Shown: one piece after another, positions 15,815 through 23,003 of the stretch
Layout: each line of letters starts with the position of its first letter
How positions within the stretch are numbered: position 1 is the first letter of the stretch
DNA from: Streptomyces rhizosphaerihabitans
Lineage (GTDB): Bacteria; Actinomycetota; Actinomycetes; Streptomycetales; Streptomycetaceae
Reading direction: 5' to 3'
DNA: 64,000 bases
Assembly: GCF_025399795.1 (NCBI RefSeq)
Contig: NZ_JAODTZ010000010.1
Coordinates: 124,001-188,000 of the forward strand
Position numbers and translations under genes: made by a program
Notes under the pieces: model-generated
What the model saw: the letters and a program-made list of their open reading frames with translations, nothing else
Database searches by the model: none
Told to the model about the DNA's origin: nothing

Positions 15815-17043
15815 CCACGGTGCCCGGGATCCGCACGGCCGTCGAGGCGGACCTCGCCGAGCAACTCGGCACGTTCGCGCGGGAGTTCGTCGCCGAACTG
15901 GAGGCGCAGGGGCGCCTGGTGGAAGTGGGCGGGGCCGGGGTTCTCGAACGGCTGCGGGCACAGGCCGAGGCCTGGCAGAACTTTCCGGAGGCCTACCACG
16001 CGGCCGTCGACACGATCGTCGAGGACTGCGGCTACCCGAGCGAGGTCGCGATGAGGATCGCCACCGCGCTGAACCGCAAGGGGCTGATCCCGGGCGGCGA
16101 GGACTCCGAGCCGCGGCACGATCGCGCGCCCGTGTCCGGGCCGAACCGCAAGGGGCCCGCCCCCGGTGGCGAGGAATTCGAACCCCGGCACGATCGCGCG
16201 CCCGTGTCCGGGCCGAACCGCAAGGGGCCCGCCCCCGGTGGCGAGGGCCCCGAACCCCGGCCCGATCATGCTCCCGCGTCGGCGCCGAACCGCGCGGGGC
16301 CGGCTCTCGACGGCGAGGACTCCGAACCGCGGCACGACCGTGCTTCCGAGTCCTCGCTGCTCGTTCCGGCCGCACGCGGGGCGATCGTGCTGCACCTCGC
16401 CGACCGGGGCGGCGGACGGTCCATGGCGGAGTACGGGCCGGCGTCGGTGCCCAAGCGCATCGACGGGCAGGTTCCGCGGGTGCGGCCGGCCGCCGCGCGG
16501 ACGCGCGCCGTCGGATGGGGCAGCGCCTCCGCCCGCGCGGTCTCCGTCGCCGCAGGCCTGCAGTCGGACCACCTCGCGCGCCTGGAAGCCATGCAGATCT
16601 CGGCGGACGGCGAGCGGGTCACGGTGGCCATCAAGGCCACCTGCCTGGCCGACTGGGAGTACTGGCTCGACGCCATCGGGGCTCCTCGCAATGTCCGGAC
16701 CAGGACGGCCGGGCACGCCCAGGTGGCCGCGGGAACCCTGGACGGAGTCGCTGTCCACCTGACCGCGCACGGTGTCCCCGAACTCCTCCAGGAAGCGAGC
16801 GACGCGGCCGCCGATCCCTTCTACCTCTGGGGACGGATCTACGACCTCGGGATGGGGCAGATCGACCGGACCGACCGCATCTGGCTGTCCCTCGGCCGGC
16901 GGCAGGACGAGCGCGGGATGCCCCTGCTGATCCTGCGCGGCACGGACGGTCCCCCCTATCCGCTGGCTTCGATCGTCATGGCGCACGGCCCGCTGACGGC
17001 CACCCCCCTCCCCTCCGACGGAATGGCCGGAGACAGTGCGTGA
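15811..17043 (+). CDS. Hypothetical protein with four 24-residue tandem repeats, coupled to the sigma gene
   Basis: 410 aa, no membrane segment. The N-terminal part (1-87) is helical and acidic (FAREFVAELEAQGRLVEVG). Residues 88-183 are four 24-residue units built on NRKGPAPGGEEFEPRHDRAP, probably disordered. The C-terminal part (about 190-410) is a globular region with ISADGERVTVAIKATCLADWEYWLDAIG and DPFYLWGRIYDLGMGQI. Translation is coupled to the sigma factor by ATGA overlap, so a role in regulating or serving that sigma factor is likely, but I see no known anti-sigma domain. The repeat number may vary between strains. I do not recognise the family. Confidence 0.78.
   Translation: MTTVPGIRTAVEADLAEQLGTFAREFVAELEAQGRLVEVGGAGVLERLRAQAEAWQNFPEAYHAAVDTIVEDCGYPSEVAMRIATALNRKGLIPGGEDSEPRHDRAPVSGPNRKGPAPGGEEFEPRHDRAPVSGPNRKGPAPGGEGPEPRPDHAPASAPNRAGPALDGEDSEPRHDRASESSLLVPAARGAIVLHLADRGGGRSMAEYGPASVPKRIDGQVPRVRPAAARTRAVGWGSASARAVSVAAGLQSDHLARLEAMQISADGERVTVAIKATCLADWEYWLDAIGAPRNVRTRTAGHAQVAAGTLDGVAVHLTAHGVPELLQEASDAAADPFYLWGRIYDLGMGQIDRTDRIWLSLGRRQDERGMPLLILRGTDGPPYPLASIVMAHGPLTATPLPSDGMAGDSA
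16072..16359 (+). repeat. Four in-frame 72-bp tandem repeats
   Basis: Units at 16072-16143, 16144-16215, 16216-16287 and 16288-16359. The first two end identically and diverge in the GGCGAGGACTCC/GGCGAGGAATTC segment; the last is the most diverged. All keep the reading frame. Confidence 0.93.
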
Positions 17044-17179
17044 CCGCCGGCGGGGGCCGCCGCTTCCGCTGGCTGTTTCTCATCCGTGGCGACCCTCGCC
17101 TCTGCACGAGGCGAACCAGGGCCCCGCGTCCACGGATGTTCCCGGGCCGTGTACTGCACCTGGCGCAGAGCAAACCTGA

Positions 17180-17395
17180 TCAGTAGTAGGCGCGGTCGCT
17201 CGACGTGGCTGGTTTCCCACCCTCCCGACAGGTCGCCGCAACGGTGCCGATGGGGCACATCGGCCCTGATCCGTCCACCGATGGCGTGTCGGTGCCAAAA
17301 GGTACGCACACGCCTTTGCCCCGGCCACGCCCACAGACAGGCGCCAGGAAGTTCGTTGGGCGGTGCTCAGGGGCGTACTTCTCAGGCCCACGCAT
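17180..17395 (-). CDS. Possible small protein (71 aa) with three cysteines
   Basis: A weak candidate. The frame from ATG 17395 to TGA 17180 gives MRGPEKYAPEHRPTNFLAP and then a Gly/Cys/Pro-rich region (CGRGRGKGVCVPFG, GPMCPIGTVAATCREGG). Third-position GC is lower than in the surrounding genes. No ribosome-binding site is obvious. The same stretch holds a long imperfect hairpin (17283-17314), so a structured RNA or a relic is an alternative. It is convergent with the repeat-protein gene. Confidence 0.3.
   Translation of the reverse strand: MRGPEKYAPEHRPTNFLAPVCGRGRGKGVCVPFGTDTPSVDGSGPMCPIGTVAATCREGGKPATSSDRAYY
17283..17314. other. Stable two-part hairpin, RNA-structure candidate
   Basis: Outer stem GGCGTGT/ACACGCC (7 bp), a 2x2 internal loop, inner stem GTGCC/GGTAC (one G-U pair) and an AAAA loop. 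A second stem GCCGATG-GGGCA-CATCGGC lies about 20 bp to the left. There is no U-tract. Confidence 0.45.
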
Positions 17396-17799
17396 GAGTG
17401 CTTTGATGTTGATTCCAGCTGGGTTTCCCGGCTGGCCTGTTACTTGCCATCCCCTCCAGGGTGGCGGGACGGCTCCTCTCCATGCTCCGCAAAGCTGGGG
17501 GGGCCGTCGGCTGGGCCCGGCGTACGCGCCGGGCCCGGCCGTAGTTCCGGGGCGCGTGAGTGAGCGCATCAACGGCACTCCCGCGCTGTCGAGCGCCCCC
17601 CGTGCGCCCTGTGGCGGCCGAGGGGCGAACCGGTAGCGTCCTCCTTCATGCGGAGCATGGGCCGCCGTGTCACTCGAGAGAGGGGCACGGCGGAAGCCGC
17701 CCCTTCTGCACTCCCTTCAGCTCCCGCGGGCACCGCGCGTGCTCCACCGCGCACGGACGTGGTCCGCGGCTCCCGGAGTCGCCTCGGTGAAGCACGGAC
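17396..17799. other. Non-coding stretch before the SGNH hydrolase gene
   Basis: About 400 bp with only short overlapping ORFs that lack recognisable features. The left half is relatively AT-rich (17400-17460), the right half GC-rich. I see no tRNA or IS ends. Confidence 0.35.
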
Positions 17800-18597
17800 T
17801 CAGCCGCCGTGGCCGTCTGCGACCGGACCCTCGTAGGGAAGCAGCTCCGGCCGTTTCGCCGGACGCCCGTCGCCGGACGAGCGGCCTGTCAGACGTCGAC
17901 CGATCCACGGCAGCAGATGCTGCTGGGCGAAGCGGGCGTCGGCGCCGCGGCGGGCGACCCAGTCGGGCGGCGGCGTGGGCGCCATCGGGGTGCGCCACTC
18001 AGGGTCCTCGGCCTCGTACCCGAGGGTCTGCCATACGGCCTCGGCGACCCGGCGGTGCCCCTCGGCGGACAGGTGCAGCCGGTCGACGTCCCACACCCGC
18101 GGGTCGGCGAGCGAGGGCGCCCCGTAGAGGTCGACCACCAACGCGTCGTGCCGCTCGGCGAGATCGTCGACGACGGCGAAGAGCTCCTCCATGCGGGGCC
18201 GGAAGCGTTCGAGGACCGGACCGTTGCGGCCGGGGCTGCGCATCAGGACGAGCCGCTCGCAGGCGGGGGCGAGCCGTTCCACGGCCTCCTCCAGGAGACC
18301 GCGGACACGTCCCATGTCGACCTTGGGCCGCAGGGTGTCGTTGAGGCCGCCCACCAACGTGATCACGTCGGGCCGCATGGCGGCGGCCACGTCCACCTGC
18401 TCGGCGACGATCTGTCCGATCAGCTTGCCGCGCACGGCGAGGTTGGCGTAGCGGAAACCGGAGGTCCGGGCCGCCATCCGGCCCGCGAGGAGGTCGGCCC
18501 ATCCTCGGTACGAGCCGTCGGGCAACAGGTCCGACATGCCCTCGGTGAAGGAGTCGCCGACCGCGACGAGGCTGGTGTAGGTGGCATTCATCTGCAT
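17800..18597 (-). CDS. SGNH/GDSL-family hydrolase
   Basis: 265 aa, esterase-like. Block I VAVGDSFTEGM carries the nucleophilic serine near residue 17. The block II glycine (NLAVRGKL) and block III GGLNDTL (Gly/Asn of the oxyanion hole) follow, and block V DRLHLSAEGHRRVAEAV carries the catalytic Asp/His pair. No signal peptide is seen, so it is probably cytoplasmic. ATGs at 18597 and 18591 are both possible; neither has a strong ribosome-binding site. The last 60 residues (after PEWRTPMAP) extend past the core and are basic and Pro-rich. It stands alone beside the CBS protein pair. Confidence 0.9.
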   Translation of the reverse strand: MQMNATYTSLVAVGDSFTEGMSDLLPDGSYRGWADLLAGRMAARTSGFRYANLAVRGKLIGQIVAEQVDVAAAMRPDVITLVGGLNDTLRPKVDMGRVRGLLEEAVERLAPACERLVLMRSPGRNGPVLERFRPRMEELFAVVDDLAERHDALVVDLYGAPSLADPRVWDVDRLHLSAEGHRRVAEAVWQTLGYEAEDPEWRTPMAPTPPPDWVARRGADARFAQQHLLPWIGRRLTGRSSGDGRPAKRPELLPYEGPVADGHGG

Positions 18598-18742
18598 GGC
18601 GGGAAAGATGGTAACCCGAACACATACTCAGCGGTCGGTCGGGCTGTCCCGCCGGTGCCGCCCGGACCCGGCCGGCAGGTGGGCTCGTGCGACTCCTGCG
18701 GCTCATACGACTCCTGCAGCTCGTACGACGCCCACGGTTTTC

Positions 18743-19756
18743 CTACGCCGGCTGCCCGAACAGCTCCCTCAGGACGTCCTCCATCGTCACCAGCCCCGTG
18801 AGCCGTCCGTCGCTGCCCATGACGGCCGCGAGATGTGTACGACTGCGGCGCATCGCCGTCAGGACGTCGTCCAGGGGAGTGCTCTCCCGGACGCGGGCGA
18901 TGGGCCGCATGTCCTCCACGCGGAACGGCTCCTCGCGCGGGGTCGCGTCCAGCGCGTCCTTGACGTGCAGATAGCCGACGATGCGACGTCCCCCGTCGAC
19001 GACCGGGAAGCGGGAGAAGCCCGACTCGGCCGACAGCCGCTCCAGCTCCTCCGGGGTGACGCCCACGTGCGCGTAGACGACGCGTTCCACCGGGAGCACG
19101 ACATCGTGCACGGGACGGCGGCCCAGCTCCAGGACGTCGTGCAGGCGTTCCTGTGCGCGGTGGTCGATGAGCCCGGCGGCACTGGAATCCTGCACGAGTC
19201 GGGCCAGTTCGTCGTCGGAGAAGGTCGCCGCGACCTCGTCCTTCGTCTCGACCCGCAACAGCTTCAGCAGCCCGTTGGCGAAGGCGTTGACCGTGAAGAT
19301 CACCGGGCGCAGCGCGCGGGAGAGCGCGACCAGCGGTGGTCCGAGCGTCAGCGCCGTCCGCACGGGTTCGGCGAGTGCCACGTTCTTCGGCACCATCTCG
19401 CCGAGCAGCATGTGCAGATACGTCGCCAGGGTGAGCGCGATGACGAAGGAGACCGCGTGGCCCGCACCGGAGGGGACGCCCAGCGCGTGGAACACCGGCT
19501 CCAGCAGGTGCGCGATCGCGGGCTCGGCCACGATGCCGAGCACCAGCGTGCACAGCGTGATGCCCAGCTGCGCGGTCGCGAGGAGCGCCGAGACGTGTTC
19601 GAGGCCCCAGAGAACACTCTTCGCCCGCCGGTCGCCGCGCTCGGCGTGCGGTTCGATCTGGCTGCGGCGCACCGAGATCAGCCCGAACTCGGCGCCCACG
19701 AAGAAGCCGTTCACGACGAGCGTCGCGAGCCCGATCAGCAGTTGTACGGCGGTCAT
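18743..19756 (-). CDS. CNNM/CorC-family (hemolysin-like) CBS membrane protein
   Basis: 337 aa. The N-terminal DUF21/CNNM domain has about four membrane segments (LLIGLATLVVNGFFVGAEFGL, ALLATAQLGITLCTLVLGIVAEP, AVSFVIALTLATYLHMLLGEMVPKN). A CBS pair follows (about 205-325), ending GLVTMEDVLRELFG. In this family it is linked to Mg/Co transport or homeostasis; the hemolysin label is historical. It lacks the C-terminal CorC_HlyC domain that the upstream paralogue has. Its ATG overlaps the stop of that paralogue (ATGA), so the two are coupled and probably work together. Confidence 0.9.
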   Translation of the reverse strand: MTAVQLLIGLATLVVNGFFVGAEFGLISVRRSQIEPHAERGDRRAKSVLWGLEHVSALLATAQLGITLCTLVLGIVAEPAIAHLLEPVFHALGVPSGAGHAVSFVIALTLATYLHMLLGEMVPKNVALAEPVRTALTLGPPLVALSRALRPVIFTVNAFANGLLKLLRVETKDEVAATFSDDELARLVQDSSAAGLIDHRAQERLHDVLELGRRPVHDVVLPVERVVYAHVGVTPEELERLSAESGFSRFPVVDGGRRIVGYLHVKDALDATPREEPFRVEDMRPIARVRESTPLDDVLTAMRRSRTHLAAVMGSDGRLTGLVTMEDVLRELFGQPA

Positions 19757-21078
19757 CGCGCGCCCTCCTCGGCGTCGAGCGGTGCGTGCAGCAGCACGCG
19801 GGCGGCCCGCCGCCCCGAGGCGTCCACCACGTCGAGCCGCCACCCGGCGGCCTCGACGGTGTCCCCTTCGGCGGGGATGCGGCCGAGCTCGGCCGCGACG
19901 AAACCGGCCAGCGTCTCGTACGGCCCCTCGGGCACCCGCAGCCCGACCCGGGCGAGCTGGTCGGTACGGGCGGACCCGTCGGCCGAGTACAGCGCCCGGC
20001 CCTCGTCGTCCGTGCCCACCGGGGCGAGATCGGGCGTCTCGTGCGGGTCGTGCTCGTCGCGTACCTCGCCGACGACCTCCTCGACGATGTCCTCCAGGGT
20101 GGCGACCCCGGCCGTGCCCCCGTACTCGTCGATGACCACGGCCATCGTGCGCCTGTCGGCCAGCCGGTCCAGCAGCCGGTCGACGGTCAGCGACTCCGGT
20201 ACGAGCAGCGGCTCGCGCATGATCTGCGAGACGGGCGTCTGCGTCCGGCTCGCGGCGTGCACGGTCAGCACGTCCTTGATGTGCGCGATGCCGACCACCT
20301 CGTCGAGGGTTTCCTGGTAGACGGGGAAGCGGGACAGGCCGGTCGCCCGGGTCGCGTTCGCCACGTCCTCGCAGGTGGCCTGGACGTCCAGTGCGATGAC
20401 CTGGACGCGCGGTGTCATCACGTTCTCCGCGGTCAGGTCGGCGAGATTCAGCGTGCGCACGAACAGCTCGGCGGTGTCCGCCTCCAGCGCTCCCTCCTTC
20501 GCGGAGTGCCGGGCGAGCGCCACCAGCTCCTGGGGCCCGCGGGCGGAGGCGAGCTCCTCGGCGGGTTCGAGGCCGAAGCGGCGTACGACGTGGTTCGCCG
20601 TGTTGTTGAGATGGGCGATGAACGGGCGGAACGCGGCGCTGAACCAGCGCTGCGGCGTCGCCACCCGCTTGGCCACGGCCAGCGGTGAGGAGATCGCCCA
20701 GTTCTTGGGCACCAGCTCGCCGACGACCATCAGGAAGAGCGTCGAGAGCGCCGTACCGATGACCAGGGCCACCGAGTTCGACGCGGAGGGCGGCACGCCG
20801 ATCGACTCCAGGGGGCCCGCGATGAGCTTGGCGATCGACGCCTCGGAGAGCATGCCGACGACCAGGTTCGTCACGGTGATGCCGAGCTGGGCGCCGGACA
20901 GCTGGAAGGTGAGGTTCCGTACGGCCTTGAGGGCGCCGGAGGCACCCCGCTCGCCGCGCTCCGCGGCACGCTCCAGTTCGCTGCGTTCGACCGTGGTCAG
21001 CGAGAACTCCGCCGCCACGAAGCCGCCGCAGGCCAGCGACAGCAGAACCGCCACCAGCAGCAGGAACACTTCGGTCAT
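19753..21078 (-). CDS. CNNM/CorC-family (hemolysin-like) CBS membrane protein with CorC_HlyC domain
   Basis: 441 aa. CNNM membrane domain (residues about 1-190, with VFLLLVAVLLSLACGGFVAAEFSL, LGITVTNLVVGMLSE and SVALVIGTALSTLFLMVVGELVPKNWAI), then two CBS motifs (VMTPRVQVIALDVQ; MREPLLVPESLTVDRLLDRL). VIDEYGGTAGVATLEDIVEEVVGEV and a C-terminal CorC_HlyC transporter-associated domain (about 345-435) follow. It is the first gene of a two-gene operon whose second member is a shorter paralogue. Metal-ion homeostasis is the family expectation. Confidence 0.92.
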   Translation of the reverse strand: MTEVFLLLVAVLLSLACGGFVAAEFSLTTVERSELERAAERGERGASGALKAVRNLTFQLSGAQLGITVTNLVVGMLSEASIAKLIAGPLESIGVPPSASNSVALVIGTALSTLFLMVVGELVPKNWAISSPLAVAKRVATPQRWFSAAFRPFIAHLNNTANHVVRRFGLEPAEELASARGPQELVALARHSAKEGALEADTAELFVRTLNLADLTAENVMTPRVQVIALDVQATCEDVANATRATGLSRFPVYQETLDEVVGIAHIKDVLTVHAASRTQTPVSQIMREPLLVPESLTVDRLLDRLADRRTMAVVIDEYGGTAGVATLEDIVEEVVGEVRDEHDPHETPDLAPVGTDDEGRALYSADGSARTDQLARVGLRVPEGPYETLAGFVAAELGRIPAEGDTVEAAGWRLDVVDASGRRAARVLLHAPLDAEEGAR

Positions 21079-21515
21079 CGGGTCACCTCCGTCCCATGAT
21101 CGGCCAGCGGCGGGGGGATCGCGCGATGTCCGCGGCCACCGTGCGGATCACGGCTGCGGGTACGGGGAGGCTCGCCCATGGGCGGACGCTCACACCTTTC
21201 GTAGAAGGAACGATTGCCCAACAAGGGTAAAGGAAAGGCAAAGGGGCTTCTCGGTGGCCCCTGCCGTCCACCGGCGCCCCGGAGTTCCGGCCAAGGGCTG
21301 TCCCGTGATCCCCGGCAGGCGCACGGAGACAGCCACGGCACTCCCCCAAGCTCTTCGAGCAGGGGGACCCCCACGCCGCGTCGTCGGATCGCCCGAATAC
21401 GCCCGGTACGAGGACGACCCTCCGCCTTGCGACGCTCCCCCACAGTCCGAAAGACATGTGAGGGGCCCCAGCATCCGACGCCGCGCGCCGATCCACCGGG
21501 GAGTACGGGACGCCC
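21079..21515. other. Intergenic stretch
   Basis: About 440 bp between the CNNM operon start and the GNAT stop. It contains the dispersed hairpin repeat (21341-21372). An A-rich patch (21220-21245, AAGGGTAAAGGAAAGGCAAAGG) is unusual for this genome. I see no gene. Confidence 0.4.
21341..21372. repeat. Dispersed intergenic hairpin repeat, copy 2
   Basis: CTCCCCCAAGCTCTTCGAGC followed by AGGGGGACCCCC. This is the CTCCCCCA...GGGGGACCCCC form of the family at 1852, 55831 and 60979. Confidence 0.75.
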
Positions 21516-21941
21516 TCAGTCGGTGAGCGGCTTCACCCAGCGCCGCCAGCGCTCCTCGGGCGCGTACCCGGTCGCGCGCCAGGCATGGTGGGCGGTCTCG
21601 TTCTCCTTCAATACCATGGCATCCCCGCGCCGCCCTCCGAGCCGTACGAAACGCTCCTCCGCGGCGGCGAGCAGTGCCGAGCCGATACCGAGGCGGCGTC
21701 GCCCGGGGTCGACCGCCAGCCGGTACAGATGGCAGCGCCAGCCGTCGAAGCCGGCGATCACCGTGCCGACCAGCTCCCCGGCCTGCTCCGCCAGCAGCAG
21801 CGCCTCGGGGTCGCGGGCGACCAATCGCTCCACGCCGTTTCGGTCGTCACTGATGCTCGTGCCCTCGGCGGCCACCTTCCAGAAGGCGAGCACGGCATCG
21901 AGGTCCTCGGGCAGCGCGGCCCGTATCCGCAAGTCATCCAT
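21516..21941 (-). CDS. GNAT-family N-acetyltransferase
   Basis: 141 aa, a single GNAT fold covering the whole protein. The acetyl-CoA loop is LAVDPGRRRLGIGSALL (motif A, R/Q-x-x-G-x-G/A form). Motif B is AMVLKENETAHHAWRATGYAPEERWRRW. The N-terminus IRAALPEDLDAVLAFWKVAAEG is typical. The substrate is not predictable. The ATG at 21941 has no strong alternative. It is separated by 57 bp from the upstream oxidoreductase gene on the same strand. Confidence 0.9.
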   Translation of the reverse strand: MDDLRIRAALPEDLDAVLAFWKVAAEGTSISDDRNGVERLVARDPEALLLAEQAGELVGTVIAGFDGWRCHLYRLAVDPGRRRLGIGSALLAAAEERFVRLGGRRGDAMVLKENETAHHAWRATGYAPEERWRRWVKPLTD

Positions 21942-21998
21942 GATCCGATCCCACCACGCGGGCCCGGCGCGGGAAGGGCATTTCCGCCATGCGGACGG

Positions 21999-22916
21999 TC
22001 ACCGGCCGCGCAGTTCGCGGACCACGGGAGCGAAGGCCTCCAGGTTCGGCTCCAGCACCGTCAGATACGAGAATCCGTACCGCTCGCGCTGGGCCCGCAC
22101 CTGTTCGACGATCTGCTCCACGGTGCCCACCAGCACGATGGGCAGCTCCAGGACCTGCCGCTCGCTCAGACTCGGGATCCGGGGCAGCCAAGGCCGGATC
22201 GCGGCACGGCGGTCGTCGGTGACGGCGACGATCTGGATCAGCAGGTTGAGCTCGGCGGGCTCCTCGCGCGCGGCGGCCGCCTTCCGGTAGAGCGCGACGC
22301 GGCCGTCGAGTTCGGCGGCCGTGACCGGCTCCAGAGCGCCGTTCTGCCGGGTGCGCGCGCCCGTGAACGCGGCGATGTCCGCGTGCTCCGCGGCGATACG
22401 CAGCATCCGGTCGCCGTTGGCCCCGATCAGCAGCGGCACCCGCGGCAGCCCGCCGGTTCCCGGACCGGGACTCTCACCGCCCGGCCGCGGCGCGACGCGG
22501 GCGAGTTCGTCCGAGCCGTGCAGCCGCTCCAACTCCTCGACCGTGCGCAGCAGATGGTCGACGCGCTCGCCCGGGGTGCCCCAGGGCAGGCCCGCCGTCT
22601 CGTGCTCCGCCGGTACGTACCCGGTGCCGAGGCCGAGTTCGAGGCGGCCGCCCGTCAGCGCGTCCGTGGTGGCCACCTCGCGGGCCAGCAGGGCGGGGTT
22701 CCAGAAGCCCGCGTTGAGCACGAACGTGCCGAGCCGGGGCCGCTCGGTCGCCCCGGCGGCGGCGACCAGCGAGGGGAACGGGGCGGGCATGCCCAGATGG
22801 TCCGCCACGGTGATCACGTCGTAGCCGAGCTCCTCGGCACGGCGGCACTTGGCAGCCCACTCGGCGGCGGGCGCCGCGTCGATCAGGCTGACGCCGAAAC
22901 GGAACGGGCGCGACAT
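21999..22916 (-). CDS. LLM-class F420-dependent oxidoreductase
   Basis: 305 aa, luciferase-like TIM-barrel monooxygenase/reductase. It opens with FRFGVSLIDAAPAAEWAAKCRRAEELGYD and continues with VADHLGMPAPF, RLGTFVLNAGFWNPALLAREVATTDALTGGRLELGLGTGYVPAEH and VPLLIGANGDRMLRIAAEHAD. The last resembles the TIGR03621-type F420-dependent group of actinobacteria. Cofactor F420 is inferred from that resemblance. The start is ATG 22916 with GGAA just upstream. Substrate unknown. Confidence 0.88.
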   Translation of the reverse strand: MSRPFRFGVSLIDAAPAAEWAAKCRRAEELGYDVITVADHLGMPAPFPSLVAAAGATERPRLGTFVLNAGFWNPALLAREVATTDALTGGRLELGLGTGYVPAEHETAGLPWGTPGERVDHLLRTVEELERLHGSDELARVAPRPGGESPGPGTGGLPRVPLLIGANGDRMLRIAAEHADIAAFTGARTRQNGALEPVTAAELDGRVALYRKAAAAREEPAELNLLIQIVAVTDDRRAAIRPWLPRIPSLSERQVLELPIVLVGTVEQIVEQVRAQRERYGFSYLTVLEPNLEAFAPVVRELRGR

Positions 22917-22940
22917 GAACCATTCCTTCCCTGGGGGCTT

Positions 22941-22988
22941 GCCGGACCTGGGGAACCTGCCCCGGACCTGGGGAACCTGCTCCGGACC
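22941..22988. repeat. 20-bp tandem repeat, 2.4 copies
   Basis: GCCGGACCTGGGGAACCTGC (22941-22960), then the same unit with one change (22961-22980), then TCCGGACC. It lies in the leader of the LLM oxidoreductase gene and ends 15 bp before the ABC permease stop. Confidence 0.9.
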
Positions 22989-23003
22989 GGGGCGAGCCGG
23001 TGG

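Noticed and set aside
17205..17636. Plus-strand ORF after the repeat-protein gene
   Set aside because: Pro/Arg/Gly-biased shadow reading with no conserved features; the opposite strand is a better but still weak candidate.
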